Source: Brenneria bubanii (lineage in GTDB: Bacteria > Pseudomonadota > Gammaproteobacteria > Enterobacterales > Enterobacteriaceae). Taken from it: a stretch of DNA of 64,000 nt. The translations under genes were made by a program, and so were the position numbers. The DNA lies in NCBI RefSeq assembly GCF_022378355.1, contig NZ_JAKMAJ010000007.1, forward strand, positions 1-64,000, read 5' to 3'. The notes below the pieces were generated by a model that was not told the origin of the DNA, ran no database searches, and worked only from the letters and a program-made list of their open reading frames with translations. The first letter of the stretch is position 1; each line of letters begins with the position of its first letter. Below, piece by piece: positions 1 through 7,761 of this stretch.

Positions 1-74
1 TCGTAACGAGCCATGGTGGTATCTACATGAAAAATCAGAGAGTTATTCTATCAAAATCTATTGCGGGACACAGC
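1..74 (-). mobile_element. Possible end of an IS5-family insertion sequence
   Basis: On the minus strand this stretch begins GCTGTGTCCCGCAATAG immediately after a TTAG tetranucleotide (75-78). The first codons of a new gene, Met-Ala-Arg-Tyr, start at 14 and run off the window edge. Many IS5/IS427-group transposases begin MARYD, and that group often duplicates a YTAR target. The preceding tail fibre gene is cut here. Only 74 bases are visible, so the assignment is an inference from the start peptide, the target-like tetranucleotide and the broken neighbour. Confidence 0.4.
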
Positions 75-2388
75 CTAACGTCTCGCTGATTTCGTTTTTT
101 CCTGATCCGACAATCAAATGTCCTGCTGTAATGGGGCTATTCGTACCGGGCACGACGCCACTAGTACCCCAACCTGACGCTGGGATCGCAGGTGCAAACG
201 CCGACTGTACACTTAGTAATGTTCGCCCGGTATCCACTCCGCGCCCGTCATCTACGCCACGAATAAACTCGCCGCGAAGGTCGGGTAGTTTGCCTGTCGG
301 ATAGGCCGCCGCTAATTTTGGATAGGTGGCTTTATCGAATGCCTGACCATTGCACTTAAGCCAGCCAGTCGGCACCGAGGCTAACGGCCACGGTAATGGG
401 ATACCTGCTAATTCACTAACGGAAATAGCCCCAACATCGGCGGCGGTCGGTTTGTTATTCGGGCTGTAAACGCGCAGGCCTTTTTCCGTCAGATTGCCGC
501 TAACGCTGACATCATGCCCTAACTCTACATTGCCATTCGCCAGGTCGATGCGCAGCGGGCGCAGCGTGTTCCAGCTTCCGGCACTGTCGCCTTTATTGGT
601 CAGCAACAGATAAAAGCTACCGCCGTCGTTGCGCAGAATAGCGCCGTATTCGCCCTGTATCATCCGTAACGCATTGCTGGATGTAGAGCGCAAATCGCCG
701 GTTAACGTACCGCCTGACAGTCTCAGGTAACGGCCATCCCCCTCGGATTTTGAGTAAACGCCGATATCATCCGGAGTCGGTTTATTATTGGGGCTGTATA
801 CCCGTTTCCCGGCCTCTGAAATCGCTCCGCTGATGTTAAAGGCGCCGCTATTTTGCAGTTCAGCCAATTTCGTCAGTGTCTTATTATCACCGTTCCAAAA
901 GGCAAATCCGCCGCTACCGCTGCCCCGATGGTTAACAAAATCCGTTCGCCCCGAGCCGTTTTCCCGGTTCCAGCAAAGGTGCGCCCCCTGAGCGTCGGGC
1001 AGTGCCGCGCCGGGACCAGTGACTTTCAGAATATTATCGATAGTGAGCTGACCGGTCAGCGTGCCGCCGCTTAGCGATAATTTCTTCGCCACTTCGTTAA
1101 GTACGGTCGTGGAAAAATTCGGGTCGTTGCCGAGGGCTTTCGCCAACTCCTGTAAGGTATCCAGTGCGCCGGGCGAGCCATTAATCAGCGCGGAAATTGC
1201 CGCTTTCACAAACGCCGTCGTGGCGATCTGCGTATCGTTGGCGGCCTGTACCGCCGTCGGGGCGGTCGGTTTGCCAATCAGCGCAGGGCTTTCCAGTTTG
1301 GCGTATTTCTGTGCGGCCTGTGCATCGGTCAGCGCGCCGACGTCGGCGGCGGTGGGCTTGTTGTTCGGACTGTAAACACGCTGGCCTTTTTCCAGTAGTA
1401 CCCAGGCATCAACTTGGTGCGACAGCGACACGTTGCCCGTGGCTAAATTGATCCTAAATGGGCGCAGATTGTTCCACTGGCCGTTTTTATTGCCCTTATC
1501 AGTCTGTAGCAAGTAAAAGTCAGAGCCGTCGCTGCGCAATATGACGCCGTAATCGCCGTTAATCAGGCGTAACGCATCGGCGGAAGACGAGACAATGGGG
1601 CCGCTCATGGCTCCCCCTGATAGGGAGAGTTTTTCAGCCAACGCATTCAACACCGTGGTAGAAAAATTCGGGTCATTCCCCATCGCTTTCGCCAACTCTT
1701 GCAGCGTATCCAGCGCGCCGGGCGAGCCGTTAATCAGCGCGGAAATAGCCGTTTTCACAAACGCCGTGGTGGCCAACTGCGTATCGTTGGCGGTTTGCGC
1801 GGCGGTAGGGGCGGTCGGCTTCCCTGTCAGCGCGGGGCTGACTTTCGGCGCATACTGGTTATGTGGATTGGCATCAGCAAGATGCGCTTTCATCAGGCTA
1901 TCGGCATAGGCTTTTACCTCGATCACCGCGTTATCGACATAACTCCGCGTTGCCAGCACCACCGCCGGGTCGATTTTCAACGTTACGGCGTCGGTACTGC
2001 TGACAATCAGGATCATGCGCACGGTCTGAATTCGTCCGCTGCCCTCTTGTAACTGCGGCTTATAGGTTTCCGGGCAGTTGGCAACGGCAATCAGGTTGCC
2101 GCCGTCGTCATACAGGCCGATTTCGCGTATCCAGAATCCGCCCTCAGATTCGGGAATCACCTGTTCTGCGATAATCTGGCTGGGGTTTTTCGGATCAACG
2201 CTCAGGGTATTAATCGCCGCCCGCCGTTTTTCGTTAATCAGTTGGGTCTGTGCCGGGTTCGGCATTGGCAGCACGCCGTTTGCATCGCCGACGGCCATCT
2301 GTGTGATGTTGAGCCGACTACCGAGTGCGGTGGCGTTTGCCAGCTTGGCGGCGCCGATATGGGTTAACAGGGCAAAATATTTACTCAT
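58..2388 (-). CDS. H: P2-type tail fibre protein H, probably truncated at the C-terminus
   Basis: This 776-residue protein has the phage tail fibre N-terminal baseplate-attachment domain (about residues 1-155). It is followed by repeated shaft modules: four copies of a YSPNNKPTxxDxG-like segment, two copies of an ANDTQxATTAFVK...GNDPNFSTTVL block (about 195-260 and 380-450), and two copies of a block ending in LRPxRIxLAxGNV. A tail-collar-like region follows (PDLRGEFIRG, about residue 700). Such fibres bind host lipopolysaccharide and set host range. The last five residues (GCVPQ) appear to come from an inserted element, and the usual fibre tip ending is missing. The start overlaps the stop of gene I by four bases, as expected in the P2 late operon. 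Confidence 0.85.
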   Translation of the reverse strand: MSKYFALLTHIGAAKLANATALGSRLNITQMAVGDANGVLPMPNPAQTQLINEKRRAAINTLSVDPKNPSQIIAEQVIPESEGGFWIREIGLYDDGGNLIAVANCPETYKPQLQEGSGRIQTVRMILIVSSTDAVTLKIDPAVVLATRSYVDNAVIEVKAYADSLMKAHLADANPHNQYAPKVSPALTGKPTAPTAAQTANDTQLATTAFVKTAISALINGSPGALDTLQELAKAMGNDPNFSTTVLNALAEKLSLSGGAMSGPIVSSSADALRLINGDYGVILRSDGSDFYLLQTDKGNKNGQWNNLRPFRINLATGNVSLSHQVDAWVLLEKGQRVYSPNNKPTAADVGALTDAQAAQKYAKLESPALIGKPTAPTAVQAANDTQIATTAFVKAAISALINGSPGALDTLQELAKALGNDPNFSTTVLNEVAKKLSLSGGTLTGQLTIDNILKVTGPGAALPDAQGAHLCWNRENGSGRTDFVNHRGSGSGGFAFWNGDNKTLTKLAELQNSGAFNISGAISEAGKRVYSPNNKPTPDDIGVYSKSEGDGRYLRLSGGTLTGDLRSTSSNALRMIQGEYGAILRNDGGSFYLLLTNKGDSAGSWNTLRPLRIDLANGNVELGHDVSVSGNLTEKGLRVYSPNNKPTAADVGAISVSELAGIPLPWPLASVPTGWLKCNGQAFDKATYPKLAAAYPTGKLPDLRGEFIRGVDDGRGVDTGRTLLSVQSAFAPAIPASGWGTSGVVPGTNSPITAGHLIVGSGKNEISETLGCVPQ
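1070..1820 (-). repeat. Internal duplicated modules in the tail fibre gene
   Basis: Two long, nearly identical segments occur at about 1070-1275 and 1618-1820. They encode the ANDTQ...GNDPNFSTTVLN shaft module. A second pair of diverged copies (about 490-720 and 1380-1615) encodes the LRPxRIxLAxGNV module. The repeats are in the same orientation and frame, so recombination between them would change shaft length without a frameshift. Confidence 0.75.
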
Positions 2389-2996
2389 GCGGTTACGCTC
2401 ATGCTGTCGATTAAATGAATGCTTGCGCCGGTCACATCTCGACCGGAAACAGTGATGATTTCAGGGAAATAGGGGTAAACCGTCAGATCGTCGCCGCTGT
2501 AGGTGGCGGCGGAGACATACGCCGCACCCTGAGCATCAAGATTGATATTCAGTCCCAGCAGGTGACGCGAGGCGGGCTTAGCGTCGGCAATCAGCCGTTC
2601 CAGCTCGTAAAACGTTTCCTCGGTGATGCCGCTGTCTTGTACGCCGATATCCAGACGGAACGAGCCGGGGGCGTCGCCGCTTTGCCACCATTCGACAATG
2701 CGGATCAGGTAGCCGAACGGCTCCACCACACGGCGCAGCGCGCCGATGGTGCCTTTGTGACGATGGATAAAAAACGCATCGCGGATAACCTGACGTTTAA
2801 GACTGTCCGGCCACGCCTCGTCCCAGCGGTCAACGGAAAACGCCCAGGCCAGATAGGGCAGCAGGCGCGCCGGGCAGGTGTCCGGGTTCCAAAGCTGACG
2901 CAGGGGCAGCGGAGTCCGGGCAATCTCGGCGCAGGCAGTCGCGGCGGAGACCTCCAGCGCTGATGAGCCGGGCGGTAACAGGCGGTCATCACTCAT
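2385..2996 (-). CDS. I: Baseplate protein I (P2 gpI family)
   Basis: This 203-residue protein has the gpI-type segments LPYLAWAFSVDRWDEAWP (about residues 46-63) and RHKGTIGALRRVVEPFGY (about 79-96). In P2 gpI forms part of the baseplate with W and J at the tail tip. The start overlaps the end of J by eight bases and the stop overlaps the start of H by four, so the genes are translationally linked in the order V-W-J-I-H. The length and the surrounding synteny leave little doubt. Confidence 0.93.
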   Translation of the reverse strand: MSDDRLLPPGSSALEVSAATACAEIARTPLPLRQLWNPDTCPARLLPYLAWAFSVDRWDEAWPDSLKRQVIRDAFFIHRHKGTIGALRRVVEPFGYLIRIVEWWQSGDAPGSFRLDIGVQDSGITEETFYELERLIADAKPASRHLLGLNINLDAQGAAYVSAATYSGDDLTVYPYFPEIITVSGRDVTGASIHLIDSMSVTA

Positions 2997-3897
2997 CGGC
3001 GCCTCCCAGCATTAATCGATAGCCGGAACAATAGGATGCCTGCGTCTCGTTTAGCACGATATCCGCGGCGGGTTTCGCCAGCTCGACCCGTTGGACGCCT
3101 TCAACGTGCAGCGCGGCGTAAATGGCCGAGCGGCGAATATCCCGCCCTAATCGGTGCTGCGCGCTGATATAGGTTTTCAGCTTCTGCTCGGCAGCGGCGC
3201 GGATGGGCTCGGCTTCCGGCCCCGGATACAGATACAGCGTGGCGTCAATCTCATACGGCACAATGGTGGCCGACTGTACCGTTACCCGGTCAGCCACCGG
3301 CCGTATGTCTTCGCCATTCAACGCGGCGGCGACAATGGCGATCAGTTCCTGGCTGGCCGCGCCGTTACCTTCGCGTGATAACACCGATACGGTGACGCTG
3401 GCCGGGCTTGGGCTGATAACCGACACATCACCGACACGCCCGTCGGCACTGCGTCCGTGATACTGATAGGCGCCAACCGAGCCGGCCACGCTTAAGCCCT
3501 CGAAAGATTGCTGTATGCGCAGGCGATAATCGCTGTCGCTTTCCATCACCGCAGGCGTCGGCGGTAGAGTTGAGTTATCAGCCGGGGTGATCACCAGTCG
3601 GGCGACGTTAAAGTTCGCGCCGAGCTGGTCGAGGTCATCACCCTGTGCAAAGGCCACCATCACGGCGCGCGCGGCTTCATTGACGCGCTGACGCCATAGC
3701 AGTTCACGGTAGGCATTTTCCTGTAACAGTTTGACCAGTGGCTCAGATTCCAGCGTCAGCGTACGGGCGACGGCGGCGCGCTGGTCTTCCGGGTAAAGCG
3801 ACAACAGCGTCGCTTTACGCGCTTCATAAATCGTCTCAAAATCCAGTTCTTCCACCACGGCGGGCGCGGGTAACTGGCTTAAATCAATCATCGCCAT
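2989..3897 (-). CDS. J: Baseplate assembly protein J (P2 gpJ)
   Basis: A 302-residue gpJ-like wedge protein. It opens with the family-typical MAMIDLSQLPAPxVVEELDFE and continues with an acidic and aliphatic N-terminal region (ARKATLLSLYPEDQ). The central part contains GSVGAYQYHGRSADGRVGDV. In contractile-tailed phages the protein forms the baseplate wedge that links the tail tube hub to the fibres. It lies four bases after W and overlaps I. Length matches P2 gpJ (about 300 residues). Confidence 0.95.
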   Translation of the reverse strand: MAMIDLSQLPAPAVVEELDFETIYEARKATLLSLYPEDQRAAVARTLTLESEPLVKLLQENAYRELLWRQRVNEAARAVMVAFAQGDDLDQLGANFNVARLVITPADNSTLPPTPAVMESDSDYRLRIQQSFEGLSVAGSVGAYQYHGRSADGRVGDVSVISPSPASVTVSVLSREGNGAASQELIAIVAAALNGEDIRPVADRVTVQSATIVPYEIDATLYLYPGPEAEPIRAAAEQKLKTYISAQHRLGRDIRRSAIYAALHVEGVQRVELAKPAADIVLNETQASYCSGYRLMLGGADE

Positions 3898-3901
3898 TGT
3901 G

Positions 3902-4243
3902 TCAACTCACAGGAACGGAAAGGGAAAAGGGGCGGCGGTCGGCCAGTGCGCCGGTGATATCGACGGTTAACGTCCCGTTAAAAGCGCTGTCCAGATTGAT
4001 GTCCGTCAGCGTAATGCGCGGCTCCCAGCGCAGCAGCGCCATATAACAGGCGGCCATCACCTGCAATTTCACCGCGGGGTTTTGCGGCTGGTCGATTAAG
4101 GCCGACAGCAGCGAACCATAATCACGGCGCATCACCCGCGAACCCACGGGGGTGATAAGAATATCGCGTACGCTTTGGCGGATATGTTCAAGGTCGCTAT
4201 GGGTTTGGCCGTTGTCGCGGTGCATGCCGGAATAGGTCGTCAT
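3902..4243 (-). CDS. W: Baseplate assembly protein W (GPW/gp25 family)
   Basis: A 113-residue protein with the gp25-like motif SVRDILITPVGSRVMRRDYGS (about residues 27-47) and a C-terminal beta-rich part that includes RWEPRITLTDI. GP25-type proteins are lysozyme-like wedge components of the baseplate of contractile tails. The start codon overlaps the stop of V (4240), consistent with coupled translation. Confidence 0.95.
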   Translation of the reverse strand: MTTYSGMHRDNGQTHSDLEHIRQSVRDILITPVGSRVMRRDYGSLLSALIDQPQNPAVKLQVMAACYMALLRWEPRITLTDINLDSAFNGTLTVDITGALADRRPFSLSVPVS

Positions 4244-4881
4244 AGCGGCCCCGCCGTTGAGCCGGGGCCACTTAATACACCGCCGTGCTTATGAGTATGA
4301 ACGACGACGCCATTAGAGGTAATACTGCCGCCGCTATGGGTGATATTGCCTTTCATGGCGCCGCCTTTTTGCACTTCCAGCGTGCCCGTCGTCAGCTTGT
4401 TGGTGCAGACCACTTCCGGGGTGTCTAGCGTGATGCGCGTCTCTGCTTTCACCAGTACCCGCGGCACCGTGGCGGTGATGGATGTTGATGCGGTAACGTC
4501 GGCGGTTTTAATCCCGCTGACGGTCAGCGCCCCGGTTGCCGGTTCGTACTCCATCATCGCGCCGTCGGGAAAGCTGATGTGATACGCATCAGCAGAGGCT
4601 GACGGTGCGGGGTTCTCATCGGAATAGATGCCGGGCAGGACAAAGGCGGTGTCCAGTTCACCGCCGATTGACAGGATCAGCACCTGTTCGCCAACGGACG
4701 GCGCCCACCAGTCGCGGGAGCGTCCGGCGCGCCGGGTCAGCCAGTTAAGCCAGTCGGTGGTCATTTCCCCGGTCTGCACCCGGCACAGGGCGTCAACCGT
4801 ATTGACATGGGTGACGACGCCGACACGGATCAGATTGCGCAATAGGCGCATAATTTCGGAAAGGGAGGCTTGTGTGTTCAT
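4240..4881 (-). CDS. V: Baseplate spike protein V (P2 gpV)
   Basis: The chosen ATG start (4879-4881) gives 213 residues beginning MNTQASLSEIMRLLRNLIRVG, which fits gpV. An in-frame TTG 36 bases upstream is less likely. The N-terminal OB-fold part carries DWLxWLTRRAGRSRDWWAPSVGEQV. The C-terminal beta-helix ends in a histidine-bearing tip (THKHGG, about 198-203), which in P2 coordinates metal at the spike apex. The spike punctures the outer membrane on contraction. V is the first gene after the inserted HigBA module and so is separated from S by about 940 bases. Confidence 0.93.
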   Translation of the reverse strand: MNTQASLSEIMRLLRNLIRVGVVTHVNTVDALCRVQTGEMTTDWLNWLTRRAGRSRDWWAPSVGEQVLILSIGGELDTAFVLPGIYSDENPAPSASADAYHISFPDGAMMEYEPATGALTVSGIKTADVTASTSITATVPRVLVKAETRITLDTPEVVCTNKLTTGTLEVQKGGAMKGNITHSGGSITSNGVVVHTHKHGGVLSGPGSTAGPL

Positions 4882-4960
4882 GGGGGAAAGGATGCCTCCG
4901 GGGGAGGATGGCGGCAATGTGATGCAGTTTGTTTATAGACCTTACAACAAATTCATTTGG

Positions 4961-5003
4961 CACTTACGCACTTACGCACTTACGCACTTACGCACTTGCG
5001 CAC
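4961..5003 (+). repeat. 8-bp tandem repeat (CACTTACG) upstream of higB
   Basis: Four perfect copies of CACTTACG (4961-4992) are followed by one variant, CACTTGCG (4993-5000), and a partial CAC. The variant creates the TTGCGC that reads as the -35 element of the higB promoter. Directly downstream the octamer GTGCATTA is also present twice (5005-5020). The array lies just outside gene V and upstream of higB. Confidence 0.9.
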
Positions 5004-5024
5004 AGTGCATTAGTGCATTAAAAT
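4996..5024 (+). promoter_or_regulatory. Probable higBA promoter
   Basis: TTGCGC (4996-5001) and TAAAAT (5019-5024) are separated by 17 bases, a good sigma-70 arrangement. The spacer carries two copies of GTGCATTA, which could serve as the antitoxin operator. A strong ribosome site (AAGGAG at 5042-5047) and the higB ATG at 5054 follow. Confidence 0.6.
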
Positions 5025-5053
5025 CTATTCAAATATCATTGAAGGAGCGACGA

Positions 5054-5374
5054 ATGCTGAAGAAGGCGAGAAGCATTCATAGCTTTCGGGATAAATGGTT
5101 AGAGGATTTTTTTATCTATGGCAAGCCTTATAATAAAAAGATCCCTACTGGCATTACAGCTCCATTAGCCCGAAAGCTGGATATTATTAATGCAGCGGTT
5201 TCATACAAAGACTTGATGTCTCCGCCGGGGAATCATTTTGAGAACCTCAATCCGCCGTTAGAGCAATATTCATCAATCAGGGTTAATGGCCAATATCGGC
5301 TGATTTTTAAATGGAACGATGGTAAAGCCGAGGATGTCTATCTTGACGATCATGGTTATAAAAAACATAGATAA
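5054..5374 (+). CDS. higB: HigB-type toxin (RelE/ParE superfamily)
   Basis: A 106-residue RelE/HigB-like protein. The segment ENLNPPLEQYSSIRVNGQYR and the end FKWNDGKAEDVYLDDHGYKKH are the classic HigB signature. HigB toxins are ribosome-dependent mRNA endonucleases held in check by the downstream antitoxin. The start is the ATG after AAGGAG; the frame is open further upstream but without a ribosome site. The gene runs opposite to the surrounding late operon, between S and V, the place where P2 carries its moron orf30. The stop codon lies directly against an 8-bp tandem repeat array. Confidence 0.88.
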   Translation: MLKKARSIHSFRDKWLEDFFIYGKPYNKKIPTGITAPLARKLDIINAAVSYKDLMSPPGNHFENLNPPLEQYSSIRVNGQYRLIFKWNDGKAEDVYLDDHGYKKHR

Positions 5375-5437
5375 CCCGTAGACCCGTAGACCCGTAGACC
5401 CGTAGACCCGTAGACCCGTAGACCCGTAGACCCGAAG
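5374..5437 (+). repeat. 8-bp tandem repeat (ACCCGTAG) between toxin and antitoxin genes
   Basis: Seven perfect copies of ACCCGTAG (5374-5429) plus an eighth changed copy (ACCCGAAG, 5430-5437) fill most of the 71-base gap between the higB stop and the higA start. The first A of the array is the last base of the higB TAA. The final copy merges into the GAAGGAA ribosome site of higA. Copy-number change by slippage would alter the spacing between the two cistrons without touching either protein. Confidence 0.95.
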
Positions 5438-5445
5438 GAAAAAAT

Positions 5446-5787
5446 ATGGCACAGGCACAACGCAAACCGACATCTGTAGGCGATGTCCTGTTATATGAAT
5501 ATCTTGAGCCAACAGGCTTGAAGATTAATGAGTTAGCTGAAATGCTAAACGTCCACCGAAACACTGTCAGTGCGCTGGTGAACAACAATCGTAAGCTGAC
5601 GGTTGATATGGCGTTTCGTCTGGCAAAAGCGTTTGATACGACAATTGAATTCTGGTTGAACCTGCAAACGAATCTTGATATGTGGGAGGTACTGAGCGAC
5701 GCAAGAACGCAGGCAGAAATCAGCCGTATTACAACGCTGGATGATTTTTTAACGCATAAGGCACAGTTACACAAAAAAGTCGCCTGA
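5446..5787 (+). CDS. higA: HigA-type antitoxin (XRE-family HTH)
   Basis: A 113-residue protein with an N-terminal HTH of the HigA/VapI family (about residues 15-70: LEPTGLKINELAEMLNVHRN, then an NNNRKLTVDMAFRLAKAF region) and the typical FWLNLQTNLDMWE. It should neutralise HigB and repress the operon. A ribosome site (GAAGGAA, 5434-5440) precedes the ATG. The toxin-first order is characteristic of higBA. A stem-loop terminator follows. Confidence 0.92.
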   Translation: MAQAQRKPTSVGDVLLYEYLEPTGLKINELAEMLNVHRNTVSALVNNNRKLTVDMAFRLAKAFDTTIEFWLNLQTNLDMWEVLSDARTQAEISRITTLDDFLTHKAQLHKKVA

Positions 5788-5794
5788 TAATTTG

Positions 5795-5820
5795 CCCCGC
5801 TTTTTTGCGGGGTTTATTTT
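5795..5820 (+). terminator. Terminator after higA
   Basis: CCCCGC (5795-5800), a six-T loop and GCGGGG (5807-5812) are followed by TTTATTTT. It separates higBA from the convergent gene S end and could also work on the minus strand. Confidence 0.85.
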
Positions 5821-6268
5821 ATTGGCTCAGATGTTCTATCAGAAGCTCGTCAACCGTTTTCATTTCTGCCTTACTAAACCCCAACAACGGCCTTGCCTCA
5901 TATTGCACATCGTCACTATGGCGATTAGGGCGATCGCGCAGGCCGTAGTGATGCACCCGCGCCATGCGCTGAACCCGTCCGACAAACTCCACGCTTGCCG
6001 CGTCTGATGTGCCTTTGGCTTTCAGGTACTTGGCGGTGCGCAGTTTCTGGAACATCTGACGCTTAACCCGGCCTTTTTTGCTTTGAATCGGTTGCGATTT
6101 GCGTGGGGCGTAGGGCGTGCCGTCCGGCGCCTGCTGCTGTTTGATGTGCTGTTGCTGACTGCTGCGCAAGGCTTTTGCCACCTTGCCGGCCAACTGTCGG
6201 CGCCCCGCTGGGGATAGGCTGGCAAGCAGCCCGGCCAGCTTATCGTCAAAGGGTTTTAGCTCATTCAT
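5819..6268 (-). CDS. S: Tail completion protein S (phage virion morphogenesis)
   Basis: A 149-residue gpS-like protein with the segments PDGTPYAPRK (about residues 48-57) and VHHYGLRDRPNR. P2 gpS, with gpR, finishes the tail and is needed for joining heads to tails. Its start overlaps the end of R by eight bases. It ends next to the higA terminator, so the P2 late operon is interrupted here by the inserted toxin-antitoxin unit. Confidence 0.93.
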   Translation of the reverse strand: MNELKPFDDKLAGLLASLSPAGRRQLAGKVAKALRSSQQQHIKQQQAPDGTPYAPRKSQPIQSKKGRVKRQMFQKLRTAKYLKAKGTSDAASVEFVGRVQRMARVHHYGLRDRPNRHSDDVQYEARPLLGFSKAEMKTVDELLIEHLSQ

Positions 6269-6728
6269 GCCATGTACTCGCTAACTCGCCGTTAATATAC
6301 AGCGATACCGGGCGCTCTATAGGGAATGGCAGCGGCGGCTCCGGCGCGTGGGTAACGTGTAGCGCTTTATCAACCTCTTTAACGATCACCCGCTCAGACA
6401 GGCGCAAGCTGATGCTGATATCACAGCTTCCGTTATCGTTAATATCGGCAATGTAGGTAAAGCCTTTCTTGCGTAGCGCGTCATTCGCCAGCATATCGGG
6501 CTGATTCTCCCGCAGCCAGGCGTTAATCGGCACCAGCAGCCAGTCGATATCCTCGGTAAAGTCGGTAATGACCAGATTCAGCGTGTACTGATTTTCAAAC
6601 GACAGCGACTGGGCGAGCGTTGACACCACCGCGCCGCTGTCGATAAAAACGTGCAGCATATCGGGATTATTTTTCAGTACCGGCACGGCATCACTCAGGG
6701 CGCGGCGCAGGCTTTGCGGTTTCAGCAT
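6261..6728 (-). CDS. R: Tail completion protein R (P2 gpR)
   Basis: Starting at the ATG at 6728 the protein is 155 residues, the size of P2 gpR. It opens MLKPQSLRRALSDAVPVLKN and has the conserved LNLVITDFTEDIDWLLVPIN (about 50-69). It acts in tail completion with S. The gene overlaps the end of the Rz1-like gene by 38 bases and the start of S by eight. A longer in-frame start exists but would extend further into the Rz1 gene and lacks family support. Confidence 0.93.
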   Translation of the reverse strand: MLKPQSLRRALSDAVPVLKNNPDMLHVFIDSGAVVSTLAQSLSFENQYTLNLVITDFTEDIDWLLVPINAWLRENQPDMLANDALRKKGFTYIADINDNGSCDISISLRLSERVIVKEVDKALHVTHAPEPPLPFPIERPVSLYINGELASTWHE

Positions 6729-6981
6729 CGTGTTGTTCCTGACAGTGTTTAATGGTTTCCACCTGTAGCGCACAGCTCACCAGTGCATTTTCCAATACCC
6801 GATTGTCGGCGCTTAACTCACCGTTGGTTTGCGGACTGCTGGCCGGGATCGGGCAACTCGTCACTTTCGGACAGCCAACGTAAATAACCGTCGGCGCTGG
6901 CAAAGGCGGGGCGTCGGTGCAACTGCTTAATAGCATTAGGCAAAGCAGTGCCATACCAACGGCGCAGGGCTTCATTTTCAT
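6691..6981 (-). CDS. lysC: o-spanin lipoprotein, Rz1/LysC-like
   Basis: This 96-residue protein is read in another frame inside the Rz-like gene and beyond. It starts at the ATG at 6981 and has a signal peptide and lipobox ending LMLLSSC (lipidated Cys about residue 21). A Pro-rich segment (APPLPAPT) follows. Embedded Rz1 lipoproteins pair with Rz across the periplasm and fuse the membranes in the last step of lysis. The C-terminal half extends past Rz towards gene R, as in the P2 lysC arrangement. Confidence 0.82.
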   Translation of the reverse strand: MKMKPCAVGMALLCLMLLSSCTDAPPLPAPTVIYVGCPKVTSCPIPASSPQTNGELSADNRVLENALVSCALQVETIKHCQEQHDAETAKPAPRPE

Positions 6982-7264
6982 TGAGTAACCTTGTGATTTT
7001 CTTATCGCGGGACGCGGCCAGTTGCCCGGCCTGTGATAATTTTGTACGCAGTTCGGCCTGGGCCTGTTCGTTACGCCGGGCGTTATCCTGTAGCGTGCCG
7101 ATAGCGGCATTCTGCGCCAGCAGTGCGTCTTTTTGCTGGCTTATTGTGATCCCCTGCTGGTCGAGTGCATCCTTGGCGTTGGACAGTTGCCACTTGGTCA
7201 CGGCCAGCATCACCAGCAGCCACGCCGCCATAATGGCGATAATCTGCGTCAGCGCTTTGCTCAT
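6818..7264 (-). CDS. lysB: i-spanin, Rz/LysB-like
   Basis: A 148-residue protein with one N-terminal membrane segment (IIAIMAAWLLVMLAV, about residues 8-22) and a long coiled-coil (about 25-100, heptads in LDQQGITISQQKDALLAQ). This is the design of Rz/LysB inner-membrane spanins. It overlaps the end of the endolysin by four bases and contains the start of the Rz1-like gene. P2 lysA is not seen between K and this gene. Confidence 0.85.
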   Translation of the reverse strand: MSKALTQIIAIMAAWLLVMLAVTKWQLSNAKDALDQQGITISQQKDALLAQNAAIGTLQDNARRNEQAQAELRTKLSQAGQLAASRDKKITRLLNENEALRRWYGTALPNAIKQLHRRPAFASADGYLRWLSESDELPDPGQQSANQR

Positions 7265-7761
7265 GCCAGCATTCCCCCGGCCTGCTGGTAAACCTGAACC
7301 AGCCGATCCAGACCGTGTTCACGCTGACCGTAACCGGCGCCGGGTAGCGACGCCCAAATATTGCGACATTTGGAAATCGCCCGTTCAATGTCGCCGCGTT
7401 CGATATCCGCCAGCGCCCGGCGCTCATTAATGAGTTGCACGGCTAGCCGGTCCTGTGACGCCGGGCTGAAATCCGGCAGATCCATGCGTTGTTGGTAATG
7501 CGGCCAGAACAGATAGAGCTGTTGATAACGCCCGGATGCGGTGGATTTTTCACCCCGGCGGTTAAACACTTTCGCCGGGCGGCCGCTGGCAAAAGGATGA
7601 TCGCGGTAGTTGGTAAAAATCTCTGGCTTGCCATCCAGCCCGGTAACAATCACGTCATAACCGTTATTACGGGTTAGCGGGTGCGTCGCCGTTCCCTCGG
7701 AAAATGCCAGCGTATCCAGAAAGGCCGCCAGATTCGGCGACAGGTTTTTACTTATCGGCAT
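7261..7761 (-). CDS. K: Endolysin K (lambda R-like lytic transglycosylase)
   Basis: A 166-residue enzyme that matches the lambda R/P2 K type: NLAAFLDTLAFSEGT with the probable catalytic Glu at residue 22, then TRNNGYDVIVTGLDG and a GRYQQL segment. It cleaves the peptidoglycan glycan strand once the holin has opened the inner membrane. There is no export signal, as expected for a holin-dependent enzyme. It overlaps the holin gene by 14 bases and the spanin gene by four, forming one lysis cassette. Confidence 0.94.
   Translation of the reverse strand: MPISKNLSPNLAAFLDTLAFSEGTATHPLTRNNGYDVIVTGLDGKPEIFTNYRDHPFASGRPAKVFNRRGEKSTASGRYQQLYLFWPHYQQRMDLPDFSPASQDRLAVQLINERRALADIERGDIERAISKCRNIWASLPGAGYGQREHGLDRLVQVYQQAGGMLA

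Noticed and set aside
4628..5053. Upstream extension of the higB reading frame
   Set aside because: It is antisense to gene V and includes the octamer repeats and promoter; the ribosome site and family length support the start at 5054.
4961..5437. The tandem repeats as a CRISPR array
   Set aside because: The units are 8 bases long, directly adjacent and without spacers, and no cas gene is present.
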